NCBI GenBank assembly: GCA_947630355.1
Contig: CANRHJ010000067.1
Span: 1 to 9,799, forward strand
Direction: 5' to 3'
DNA: 9,799 nucleotides
Source: Candidatus Gastranaerophilales bacterium
Lineage (GTDB): Bacteria; Cyanobacteriota; Vampirovibrionia; Gastranaerophilales; Gastranaerophilaceae
Shown here: piece after piece, positions 1 to 6,239 of the stretch
Layout of the letters: each line of letters opens with the position of its first letter
How positions within the stretch are numbered: the first letter of the stretch is position 1
The notes under the pieces: model-generated
Databases searched by the model: none
What the model was told of the DNA's origin: nothing
Seen by the model: the letters and a program-made list of their open reading frames with translations, nothing else
Translations under genes and position numbers: made by a program

Positions 1-153
1 TGATGCGGACATACTGGTTAATTGCTGCTGTAAGCTTAATGTCTGAGTCGCTAAGTTATACTGTTCATTTGATCTTTGAGTTTGTTGTAATTGGAGACAG
101 TTTAATTGACCGTCTAAAACCAATTTCCTTTGAGCAAATAAAGCGTAACCCAT
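1..153 (-). CDS. Hypothetical protein, 3' end outside window
   Basis: I do not recognise the family. The frame is open from an ATG at 151-153 to the window edge (51 codons, no stop), beginning MGYALFAQRKLVLDGQ. A purine-rich ribosome binding site (AGAGGA) sits about 8 nt upstream, which supports this start. The visible part is rich in Gln, Leu, Thr and Ser (for example the run LATQTLSLQQQL) and looks helical, possibly a coiled coil. It has no signal peptide and no membrane segment. The gene lies downstream of rnpA on the same strand, 183 nt away. That is the position where yidD or yidC often follows rnpA, but the sequence resembles neither. The start, frame and ribosome binding site make it a believable gene; its function is unknown. 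Confidence 0.65.
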   Translation of the reverse strand, partial: MGYALFAQRKLVLDGQLNCLQLQQTQRSNEQYNLATQTLSLQQQLTSMSAS

Positions 154-252
154 TTTTTTATCCTCTATTTTAGTTCTCTTAATTATATTAAAAATTTATT
201 TCTTAAATTCATGCTATTTTTAAATCAAATATTAAGATTTTGTTACAAAAGA

Positions 253-273
253 GTATATACTTATTATATATAC
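253..273. repeat. 7-bp inverted repeat in AT-rich leader
   Basis: GTATATA (253-259) and TATATAC (267-273) form perfect 7-bp arms around a 7-nt centre. Read on the minus strand, the centre contains a TATAAT-like -10 hexamer (263-268), so the palindrome could be an operator overlapping a promoter for the gene at 1-153. The surrounding DNA is nearly all A and T, so chance is a real alternative. The rest of the 154-336 gap shows only AT-rich sequence, one further weak -35/-10 candidate (311-316 and 287-292) and the weak hairpin listed separately. Confidence 0.25.
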
Positions 274-302
274 AATAAATATCTTGTTTATAATTGATAT
301 TT

Positions 303-332
303 AAAAAATAAGTAAAAACCATCTATTTTACT
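303..332 (-). terminator. Weak candidate terminator after rnpA
   Basis: On the minus strand, just past the rnpA stop, AGTAAAA (332-326) can pair with TTTTACT (317-311) across an 8-nt loop, followed by TATTTTTT (310-303). The position and U-run fit an intrinsic terminator, but the 7-bp stem is almost all A-U, so it may be inefficient or fortuitous. Confidence 0.35.
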
Positions 333-336
333 GCTT

Positions 337-693
337 TTATTGTATTTGGGAAAGGTTTTTTTTCAAAGAATAATCTATATCTGAAAAAGATGCATCAATT
401 GCGGAATTTTTTGCTACACATATAACAGATATATATTTATTTATGTTAGGGAAGGAATTATTTTTTAATATCAAGCGAAAAGACTCGCGCATCAAACGTT
501 TTATCCGATTTCTTACAACAGCCCTTTTATGAATTTTTTTACTGACAACAAAAGCGGCTTTTGTTATAACATCATCGGATGTTTTTTCTTTACCGATATA
601 TACACATATTCTATCATCTGCAACAATATGATTATTTTTGTATGTTGCAATAAAAGCGGAATATTTTTTCAACCTGTACTTTTTTTGTAACAT
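337..693 (-). CDS. rnpA: Ribonuclease P protein component
   Basis: RnpA is the small basic cytoplasmic protein that binds the RNase P RNA and helps it cleave the 5' leader from precursor tRNAs. The protein is 118 aa, normal for the family (about 110-125). It carries the family signature at residues 56-70, KRAVVRNRIKRLMRE, which forms the RNR-motif helix contacting the P RNA. The N-terminal RLKKYSAFIATYKN matches the usual start of the domain, where the pre-tRNA leader is bound. The start is ATG at 691-693 with an AAGG ribosome binding site (703-700) 6 nt upstream. It follows rpmH on the same strand, the very widely conserved rpmH-rnpA order. A hairpin with a U-tract lies between the two genes, so rnpA is probably made at a lower level than L34. 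No yidD or yidC follows directly. Confidence 0.96.
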   Translation of the reverse strand: MLQKKYRLKKYSAFIATYKNNHIVADDRICVYIGKEKTSDDVITKAAFVVSKKIHKRAVVRNRIKRLMRESFRLILKNNSFPNINKYISVICVAKNSAIDASFSDIDYSLKKNLSQIQ

Positions 694-703
694 GAATTAC
701 CTT

Positions 704-728
704 AAAAAAGGACTGCAAAACAGTCCTT
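704..728 (-). terminator. rpmH-rnpA intergenic terminator/attenuator
   Basis: On the minus strand AAGGACTG (728-721) pairs perfectly with CAGTCCTT (715-708) around a 5-nt TTTTG loop. Counting the last two stem bases, six T residues (709-704) follow the GC-rich part. This is a classic intrinsic terminator placed 28 nt after the rpmH stop codon. The U-tract runs directly into AAGG (703-700), the ribosome binding site of rnpA. It therefore probably acts as a partial terminator that lets some transcripts continue into rnpA, since no separate rnpA promoter is evident in the 63-nt gap. Confidence 0.8.
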
Positions 729-756
729 AAATTATACAAATATGTAAAAGCAAAAA

Positions 757-909
757 CTAAGCTCTTTCTTTTGCAGTAATAGCTAATTGATGACGGCCTT
801 TTGCTCTTCTTCTGTTTAATACTTCTCTGCCGCCGGATGTTGCCATACGTGCTCTGAAACCGCTGACATTTTGTCTTTTTCTTTTTGTCCCTTCCAGTGT
901 ACGTCTCAT
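757..909 (-). CDS. rpmH: 50S ribosomal protein L34
   Basis: L34 is a tiny basic protein of the large ribosomal subunit. The 50-aa product has the family features: start MRRTLEGTKRKRQNVSGFRARM, then GGREVLNRRRAKGRHQL. Its length (44-50 is usual) and very high Arg/Lys content fit. The start is ATG at 907-909, preceded by AAGGAG 7 nt upstream. The frame stays open a further 57 codons upstream, but that extension would run through the promoter and into proC on the other strand, so it is not used. The stop is TAG. The gene is divergent from proC and shares the 91-nt intergenic region with it. Most bacteria have rpmH next to dnaA; here proC is the neighbour instead. Confidence 0.97.
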   Translation of the reverse strand: MRRTLEGTKRKRQNVSGFRARMATSGGREVLNRRRAKGRHQLAITAKERA

Positions 910-935
910 TGTTTTTCTCCTTGAATATATTATTT

Positions 936-964
936 TTGTTATATCATAATAAATAAGACATGAT
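936..964 (+). promoter_or_regulatory. Candidate proC operon promoter
   Basis: TTGTTA (936-941) and CATGAT (959-964) are separated by 17 nt and would start RNA near position 971, about 30 nt before proC. The -10 match is imperfect. It overlaps the rpmH promoter on the other strand, so the two could compete for polymerase. The region is AT-rich, so this is tentative. Confidence 0.35.
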
Positions 965-974
965 TTAAAGTCAA
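946..974 (-). promoter_or_regulatory. Sigma-70-type promoter of rpmH
   Basis: On the minus strand, TTGACT (-35, at 974-969) and TATTAT (-10, at 951-946) are separated by exactly 17 nt. Each differs from the consensus by one base. The predicted start near 939 would give a leader of about 30 nt carrying the AAGGAG ribosome binding site of rpmH. This is the best promoter match seen in the window and suits the high expression expected of a ribosomal protein gene. Confidence 0.75.
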
Positions 975-1000
975 TCACTAATAAAAAAAGGTTAAATATT

Positions 1001-1804
1001 ATGAATAAAATAGGTTTTATAGGCGGAGGGAAAATGGCCGATGCCATTGTTAAAGGATTAATCAATTCCGGCAATTTCAATGCGGCAAATATTTGGCTTT
1101 CCGCGCCTCACTCGGAAACCTTAAATAAATTTAAGGTAAAATATAATATCAATACCGTTTTAAGTAATATTAATACGGTTAAAAATTCCGAGATTATTTT
1201 GCTTGCAGTAAAACCTTTTGTTCTGAATGATGTCCTTGACGAGATAAAGCCTTATATTAATAAAAATCATTTGATAATATCCATAGCTGCGGGGATATCA
1301 ATTAATACCATTGAAGCCAAAATTGGTAAAGTACCCGTTATAAGGGTTATGCCGAATACTCCCGCTCTTGTAAATGAAGGAATAAGTGCTGTTTGCTGCG
1401 GCAATTATGCGGATATTAACCATCAGGATATTGTTTCCGAAATTTTTAGTTCTGTCGGACAGGTTGTAATTACTGAAGAAAAATATATTGATATTATTAC
1501 CGCCATATCAGGCAGCGGCCCGGCTTTCTATTATTATTTTATTAATGAAATTGCCAAATCGGGCGAAAAATTGGGATTAGATTATAATACTTGCTTAAAG
1601 CTTTCCGCTCAAACGGCTTTAGGTTCCGCTAAAATGATTTTACAATCAGGTATCAATCCCGAACAATTAATTACTAATGTAACCACTCCCGGCGGCTGCA
1701 CCGCTGAAGGAAATAAAGTATTAACGGATAATAATATCTCGGATATTCTGTTTAATACAATAAAAAGTACGGCACAAAAAGCATTTGAATTGGGGAACAG
1801 ATAA
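1001..1804 (+). CDS. proC: Pyrroline-5-carboxylate reductase
   Basis: ProC makes proline by NAD(P)H-dependent reduction of 1-pyrroline-5-carboxylate, the last step of proline synthesis, in the cytoplasm. The 267-aa length is typical. The N-terminal Rossmann fold opens with IGFIGGGKMADAI (residues 4-16), the glycine-rich nucleotide-binding loop. The mid-domain motif VIRVMPNTPALVNEG is at 113-127. The C-terminal all-helical dimerisation and substrate domain holds SGSGPAF (170-176) and TTPGGCTAEG (228-237), the conserved region around the active site. The start is ATG with an AAAGG ribosome binding site (987-991) 9 nt upstream. It is the first gene of a compact operon; the next gene starts 2 nt after its stop. 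Nothing in the sequence looks broken, so an active enzyme is expected. Confidence 0.96.
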   Translation: MNKIGFIGGGKMADAIVKGLINSGNFNAANIWLSAPHSETLNKFKVKYNINTVLSNINTVKNSEIILLAVKPFVLNDVLDEIKPYINKNHLIISIAAGISINTIEAKIGKVPVIRVMPNTPALVNEGISAVCCGNYADINHQDIVSEIFSSVGQVVITEEKYIDIITAISGSGPAFYYYFINEIAKSGEKLGLDYNTCLKLSAQTALGSAKMILQSGINPEQLITNVTTPGGCTAEGNKVLTDNNISDILFNTIKSTAQKAFELGNR

Positions 1805-1806
1805 TT

Positions 1807-3255
1807 ATGAACAAAAAAGTATTAATTGATGTTTGGAACAAAGATAAACTTATCGAGTTTGCTCAAGAACTCACAGATAATTATAATTTTGAAATTTTTG
1901 CGGAAGAATCGGCATATAATTTACTCAAAGAAAACGACATTAAGTCTGAAAAGATTAGCTATACCGATTTAAACGGAATTATTACCGAAGATAAAATAAG
2001 TAATTTTGATATGGTCGTCATCAATATTTATCCTATAGAAGAGGCAATAAACAAAGACTTCGATGAAACACAATTAACTGATAAGATTAACATATCAGCT
2101 CATTGTATATTAAGGGCCGCAGCTAAAAATAATAAACACACACTAGCCGTTTCTTCAATCAATCAATATAAACAAGTCCTGGATGAACTAAAAGAACGAA
2201 GCGGTGAAATATCATTGAAATTAAAGCGTGAATTTGCCTTAAAAGCTTTCGAAAAGACTCTTAATATTGACAGTAAAATTCTTCACGGATTATCCGGCAG
2301 ATTTGAAGAAGATACAAATAATTATTATTCATTGAATATAAGGAAAACAAAAAATTTAAAATACGGAGAAAATCCGCACCAGACGGCAGGTTTATATTTC
2401 ACGGGAAATACCATTGATTATGAAGTTTTAAGCGGCGATTTACTGTCATACAATAACATAATAGATTCATCCGTTTGTACGGAAATTTTAAGTGAGTTTT
2501 ATGATGTATGCGCCTGCATAATAACAAAACATAATTCCCCCTGTTGTGCAGCTTTGGGGAAAAATATAGAAGAAGCTTGGTTAAAGGCTGTTGACTGTGA
2601 TCCGTTAAGTGCTTTTAACGGTATTGCCGGTTTTACTCAAGTAGTTAACGAAAATTTAGCAAAACAATTATCTTCTGTTTTCCTTGATATAATTATCGCT
2701 CCGGATTTCACTCCAAAGGCATTAAATATACTGAGAGAAAATAAAAAACTTATTGTAATAAAATTAAATACATCTTTGGAGGAATATAAAAATTATATTA
2801 ATGAAGAAATAAAGGTAACACCATTTGGAACAATAATACAGACATCAGATAAATGCGAATTAGACAAGGATAAATTTAAAGTTGTTACAAAAAACAAGCC
2901 TACTGCCGAAATGGTTGAGGATATGATTTTTGCGTGGAAAATTGTAAAACATGCGAAATCAAATGCAATAATTATAGCAAAAGATTTTAAAGCTTTAGGA
3001 ATAGGACAGGGACAAACGAGTATGCAAGATGCATTTGAACTGGCGTTAAATAAAGCTTGCGACGGTTCAAAAGATGCAGTTGCCGCATCCGACGGCCCTA
3101 TACAGTCAATCGACAACATACTGGCTGCCGCTCAAGGCAGAATTTCCGCAATTATACAAACAGGCGGCGCTTTAAAAGATGAAAATATTTTTAAGACCGC
3201 CGATAAATATAATATTTCCATGATTACTACAGGAATAAGACATTTTAAGCACTGA
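1807..3255 (+). CDS. purH: Divergent PurH-like protein (AICAR transformylase/IMP cyclohydrolase family)
   Basis: PurH family enzymes carry out the last two steps of IMP synthesis: formylation of AICAR, then ring closure. At 482 aa this one is about 30-40 shorter than usual. The C-terminal transformylase half is clear: KYGENPHQ (185-192), LSYNNI (213-218), the catalytic-type Lys-His pair K241-H242, DPLSAF (265-270), KSNAI (384-388), GIGQGQ (398-403) and RHFKH at the end. Several usual residues differ, however. The KHANPCG-like motif reads KHNSPCC, the Arg after GQxS is Met406, and the SDAFFPF loop reads SDGPIQS (428-434). The N-terminal cyclohydrolase domain is more damaged. The SVSDK and STGGT motifs are absent, the whole GRVKTLHPKVHGG segment is missing between residues 51 and 67, and NIDIGGPT reads KINISAHC. 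Only NIYP (73-76) and RAAAKN (103-108) remain. The reading frame is intact. It may be a transformylase-only enzyme, a lineage-specific form or a repurposed paralog. The symbol denotes family membership only. Confidence 0.85.
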   Translation: MNKKVLIDVWNKDKLIEFAQELTDNYNFEIFAEESAYNLLKENDIKSEKISYTDLNGIITEDKISNFDMVVINIYPIEEAINKDFDETQLTDKINISAHCILRAAAKNNKHTLAVSSINQYKQVLDELKERSGEISLKLKREFALKAFEKTLNIDSKILHGLSGRFEEDTNNYYSLNIRKTKNLKYGENPHQTAGLYFTGNTIDYEVLSGDLLSYNNIIDSSVCTEILSEFYDVCACIITKHNSPCCAALGKNIEEAWLKAVDCDPLSAFNGIAGFTQVVNENLAKQLSSVFLDIIIAPDFTPKALNILRENKKLIVIKLNTSLEEYKNYINEEIKVTPFGTIIQTSDKCELDKDKFKVVTKNKPTAEMVEDMIFAWKIVKHAKSNAIIIAKDFKALGIGQGQTSMQDAFELALNKACDGSKDAVAASDGPIQSIDNILAAAQGRISAIIQTGGALKDENIFKTADKYNISMITTGIRHFKH

Positions 3256-3256
3256 T

Positions 3257-4414
3257 ATGAGCCTATTAACCAATAAAAAAATTATTTATACCTTATCTTT
3301 AGGACATTTTATTACAGATGCATATTCGGGTTTCTTAAACCCCATTATGCCGTTTATTGCTGCAAAAATAGGAATTACAATGGCTGCTGCCGCAGTTTTA
3401 ATATCATTATCAAATATTACATCTTCTTTATCACAGCCTTTTTTTGGATATTTTGCCGATAAATGCAAAAAAAGATTTTTTATTTTCTGGGGTATAATAA
3501 TGGCAAGTATTTTCTTATCATTACTCGGAATTGCCGATAATATTTATTCACTTATAATCTTTATGGTATTCGGGCATATGGGGGTGGCTTTTTTTCATCC
3601 TCAGGCAACAAGTATGGTATCAAATTATGCGGAAGAGAATAAGAGCAGTAAAGACATCAGTATATTTATAGCAGCGGGGACTTTTGGTTTTGCACTCGGG
3701 CCTGCGGTTTCATCTTCCGTCACACAGTTTTTCGGACTTGAAAAACTGCCTTATGTCTGTTTTATCGGATTTATTACCGCTTTTTTAATATTAAAGAATA
3801 CTGAACATATTAAAAAAACAGAGTTTAAAAAGACAAAAATCTCATTAATTCACACATTACATAAAATTTTTGGAAACAAGCCCGTTTCAGTACTGGTTTT
3901 TGCTTCCATTGTTAAATCGTTTGTAGTATCTTCATTTTCCATAATTCTTCCGTTTTATTGGAAATCAATAAATTATCCCGTATCAACAATCGGAGTAATA
4001 CTGCTGGCATTTATGCTTGCAGGAGCTTTGGGGGTAATAATAAGTCCTTATATTGAAAAAGCCGTCGGCATAAAAAATGTATTTTATATTTCGTTAATTT
4101 CGGTAACACCACTGGGAATAATTTTCTGTTCATCGGGAGGAAGAGGAATTATCGGCTTAGCGGCATTTATTTTAACGGGATTTGTAAGTTTTCTGGCAGT
4201 ACCGGTAAACATGTCACTGGCACAAAAACTAATGCCTGATTTTAAAAGTACAATATCCGGGTTCATTGGCGGATTCAGCTGGGGAGTTATAGGACTTATA
4301 CTGCCGATTATAAGTTTAGCCGCTCAATCCGTTGGAATTATGAAAATACTCGTTATTTTAACATTTATTCCGCTTATATTTTCTTATTTTATAAAATATT
4401 TACCTGAAAAATAA
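3257..4414 (+). CDS. MFS transporter, fosmidomycin-resistance (Fsr)-like
   Basis: This is a 385-aa inner-membrane carrier of the major facilitator superfamily, expected to have 12 membrane helices and to export a small molecule using the proton gradient. The opening YTLSLGHFITDAYSGFLNP, the motif-A-like loop GYFADKCKKR (64-73) between helices 2 and 3, AFFHPQATSMVS (111-122) and GTFGFALGPAVS (141-152) together resemble the Fsr branch, whose E. coli member exports fosmidomycin. The true substrate cannot be read from sequence. The start lies 1 nt after the purH stop and lacks a clear ribosome binding site, so translation is probably coupled to purH by re-initiation. It is the last gene of the operon, and its stop codon overlaps the left arm of the terminator hairpin. 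The family call is strong and the subfamily call moderate. Confidence 0.85.
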   Translation: MSLLTNKKIIYTLSLGHFITDAYSGFLNPIMPFIAAKIGITMAAAAVLISLSNITSSLSQPFFGYFADKCKKRFFIFWGIIMASIFLSLLGIADNIYSLIIFMVFGHMGVAFFHPQATSMVSNYAEENKSSKDISIFIAAGTFGFALGPAVSSSVTQFFGLEKLPYVCFIGFITAFLILKNTEHIKKTEFKKTKISLIHTLHKIFGNKPVSVLVFASIVKSFVVSSFSIILPFYWKSINYPVSTIGVILLAFMLAGALGVIISPYIEKAVGIKNVFYISLISVTPLGIIFCSSGGRGIIGLAAFILTGFVSFLAVPVNMSLAQKLMPDFKSTISGFIGGFSWGVIGLILPIISLAAQSVGIMKILVILTFIPLIFSYFIKYLPEK

Positions 4415-4444
4415 AAAGGGAAGATATTAAATCTTCCCTTTTTT
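4413..4444. terminator. Bidirectional terminator between convergent genes
   Basis: A perfect 13-bp stem (4413-4425 with 4431-4443) around the 5-nt loop ATTAA has the core GGGAAGAT/ATCTTCCC, flanked by A5 on one side and T6 on the other. It therefore works as a hairpin with a U-tract in both directions. It ends the proC-purH-MFS operon on the plus strand and the collagen-like gene on the minus strand. It overlaps the MFS stop codon by two bases and lies 5 nt from the stop of the minus-strand gene. Confidence 0.9.
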
Positions 4445-4448
4445 ATTA

Positions 4449-6239
4449 TTATATAAGACCCGGTTTTTCTTCATCATCAATCACTTCGTCAGAGGGAGCA
4501 TCACATCCGGTTCCCGAAGATTGTGAAGGAGGAGTATCAGGTTCATCTGATACCGGAGGTTCTGAGGGAACATCAGTCGGTTGAACGGGGTTTACATCCG
4601 AACCCGGATCTGTAGTCACATCGGGATTTGTTAACCCGGGAGCATCTTTTCCGTCTTTACCGGGATCACCTTTGTCGCCTTTTTCACCCGGATCACCTTT
4701 GTCGCCTTTTTCACCGGTAACTCTGCCGACATTCATTTTTGTTCCGTCGGTAAATTCAAGTACTAAGTCTCCGTTAGAGTCAACATAGGCGTTGGATATT
4801 CCGCGACCGTCTTCACCTTTATCGCCTTTATCACCTTTATCACCTTTGTCGCCTTTTTCACCTTCGGCACTTATACCTGTATCTTGACCGTCGATGTACC
4901 AATTGCCGTTAGGTCCGACCACAGGTGTTGATCCGTCTTTACCGTCTGTTCCGGATGCTTTAATGCCGGTATCTTGACCGTCGATGTGCCAATTGCCGTT
5001 AGGTCCGACTACAGGTGTTGATCCGGGATCGCCTTTTTCACCTTGAACACCTTGTTCACCTTTTTCACCTTGAATACCTTGGTCACCTTTGTCACCTTTT
5101 TCGCCTTTTTCACCTGTGGCACTTATACCGGTATCTTGACCGTTAATGTGCCAATTTGCGTTAGGTCCGACTTGAGGTGTTGCTCCGTCTTTACCGTCTG
5201 TTCCGGATGCTTTAATGCCGGTATCTTGACCGTCGATCTGCCAATTGCCGTTAGGTCCGACTACAGGTGTTGATCCGGGATCACCCTTATCACCTTTATC
5301 GCCTTTGTCGCCCTTATTGTCCGTTGACGACAAACTTGGCTGCGTAGGGGTTGTCGGCTGCGTAGGAGTTGTCGGCTGCGTAGGAGTTGTAGGCTTTGTA
5401 GGAGTTGTAGGCTTCGTAGGAGTCGTTGTTGTAGTTTTTGTATATTCAAAGTCAGGAAGGATTATCTTATCGCCGGTGTATAAAATGGCATTATCTCTTC
5501 CTTTACCGCCGTGCTCTTTACGCCATCCGCCGTCTTCTGTTCCGTATATCTTCGGATTGGCATCCATTACAGCTTTTTCTAATGCATCGTATTCTTTACT
5601 ATACATCTTTATGCCCATAGCATCTAAATCATAACTGTTTTTAATAATTCTTGTTAAGCAATCATTGTCTTTATCCGTATTCCCTTTTTTCCATTTTTCT
5701 ACGTTTACATATTTATTTCCTTTTGAATCGGTTTTTATTCTTGAATCATCACTTAACACAGATTTTACAACTTTAACGTTGGTATTATTATCTGCAGTGC
5801 TTATAGTGCCTGACGTATTTTTGTCATCCATATTTTCAACGGAATCCATATTTTCAACGGCATCCAAAAATGCGTTTAAATCATGTTCGTTAATTTTATA
5901 TCCGTCTTTGTCATATTTATCTTTAGCATTTCCTAAAGATGCAAGCAATTCTATTTCGGATTGGGATACCTTGCCGTCATCACCGGCTATCGTATCATAT
6001 ATTATTCCCAATTGCTCTTCAGTTAAAGCTTTTTCACTTCCGCCCGAAGATTTTAACTGTTTTATGAAGCCGTCTTTTGTCAGTAAGTCTTCATTAAATT
6101 CATCTTTTCCGTCTACATAATCAAATAAATTGGTATCCTCGACGTTTTTTACGTTACCGCTTGAATTTCTCGCACTCGAAAGTTTGGAAAAATCTACATC
6201 TTTTCCGTTTAATAATTTATCAATCGGATTGTTTGCCAT
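4449..6239 (-). CDS. Modular collagen-like repeat protein with LysM-like segment
   Basis: No known gene matches as a whole. From ATG 6239, with AGGAG 7 nt upstream, the product is 596 aa. A TTG start 45 nt upstream is possible but lacks a ribosome binding site. Domains in order: an acidic N-terminal region with two degenerate EF-hand-like loops (about 84-97 and 107-122); a LysM-like segment (about 192-262, with DANPKIYG and YTGDKIILP); a Thr/Pro linker (269-301); collagen Gly-X-Y tracts (310-322, 376-406, 460-480, 509-535) alternating with four 'GPNGNWxIDGQDTG' spacer modules (about 323-460); a 'DSNGDLVLEFTDGT' module (487-500); and a Pro/acidic tail ending EEKPGLI. Bacterial collagen-like proteins form extended triple helices, usually at the surface, and LysM binds peptidoglycan glycans. 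A cell-wall or surface role is therefore inferred. No signal peptide, membrane helix or LPXTG anchor is visible, so the export route is unclear. It is probably transcribed alone, 99 nt after the tsaC-like gene. Confidence 0.85.
   Translation of the reverse strand: MANNPIDKLLNGKDVDFSKLSSARNSSGNVKNVEDTNLFDYVDGKDEFNEDLLTKDGFIKQLKSSGGSEKALTEEQLGIIYDTIAGDDGKVSQSEIELLASLGNAKDKYDKDGYKINEHDLNAFLDAVENMDSVENMDDKNTSGTISTADNNTNVKVVKSVLSDDSRIKTDSKGNKYVNVEKWKKGNTDKDNDCLTRIIKNSYDLDAMGIKMYSKEYDALEKAVMDANPKIYGTEDGGWRKEHGGKGRDNAILYTGDKIILPDFEYTKTTTTTPTKPTTPTKPTTPTQPTTPTQPTTPTQPSLSSTDNKGDKGDKGDKGDPGSTPVVGPNGNWQIDGQDTGIKASGTDGKDGATPQVGPNANWHINGQDTGISATGEKGEKGDKGDQGIQGEKGEQGVQGEKGDPGSTPVVGPNGNWHIDGQDTGIKASGTDGKDGSTPVVGPNGNWYIDGQDTGISAEGEKGDKGDKGDKGDKGEDGRGISNAYVDSNGDLVLEFTDGTKMNVGRVTGEKGDKGDPGEKGDKGDPGKDGKDAPGLTNPDVTTDPGSDVNPVQPTDVPSEPPVSDEPDTPPSQSSGTGCDAPSDEVIDDEEKPGLI
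4800..4862 (-). repeat. 9-bp Gly-X-Y coding repeats (collagen tract)
   Basis: This stretch encodes seven Gly-X-Y triplets, mostly Gly-Asp/Glu-Lys (residues 460-480), as near-identical 9-bp units of the form CACCTTTAT/CGCCTTTAT on the plus strand. Similar shorter or more varied tracts lie at 4635-4715, 5022-5114 and 5274-5312. Such short tandem units tend to gain or lose whole triplets without breaking the frame. Confidence 0.8.
4879..5277 (-). repeat. Four copies of a 57-bp spacer module
   Basis: Copies at 4879-4935, 4969-5025, 5131-5187 and 5221-5277 each encode part of the 'TPxVGPNxNWxIxGQDTG' spacer. Their starts are 90, 162 and 90 nt apart, so the pair is itself repeated with a 252-bp (84-codon) period. 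The stretches 4932-5030 and 5184-5282 are 99 bp long and differ at only one base (4986/5238, giving His versus Gln). This points to a recent in-frame duplication. The spacing is a multiple of 3 throughout, as expected for coding repeats. Confidence 0.9.
5344..5424 (-). repeat. 18-bp tandem repeat encoding the Thr/Pro linker
   Basis: Four and a half units of 18 bp begin at 5344, 5362, 5380, 5398 and 5416. Units differ at one to a few bases. They encode the hexapeptide TPTQPT or TPTKPT (residues about 273-300). The linker joins the LysM-like segment to the collagen region and is expected to be extended and flexible. Confidence 0.9.
5826..5861 (-). repeat. 18-bp tandem duplication inside the collagen-like gene
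   Basis: Two adjacent 18-bp units (5826-5843 and 5844-5861) differ only at the last base. They encode the repeated VENMD in the segment VENMDSVENMDDK (residues 128-140) and look like a small recent in-frame duplication. Confidence 0.85.

Noticed and set aside
910..1000. Replication origin next to rpmH
   Set aside because: I see no DnaA-box cluster (TTATNCACA) and no dnaA or dnaN nearby.
910..1080. In-frame N-terminal extension of rpmH to 1080 (minus)
   Set aside because: It would run through a good promoter and 80 bp of proC; L34 proteins begin at the MRRT-type start, which has its own AAGGAG.
2793..3119. Minus-strand open frame inside the purH-like gene
   Set aside because: It is a mirror of a conserved coding region with no start signals.
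4879..5277. CRISPR-like array of 57-bp repeats
   Set aside because: Repeats and intervals are all multiples of 3, lie in one long coding frame, and the intervals are themselves repeated; there are no unique spacers and no cas genes.
5043..5634. Open frames on the plus strand and in another minus frame over the collagen-like gene
   Set aside because: They are low-complexity mirror products of the repeats (runs such as LSPLSPLSP and VGVVGCVGVV) with no ribosome binding site and no family resemblance.
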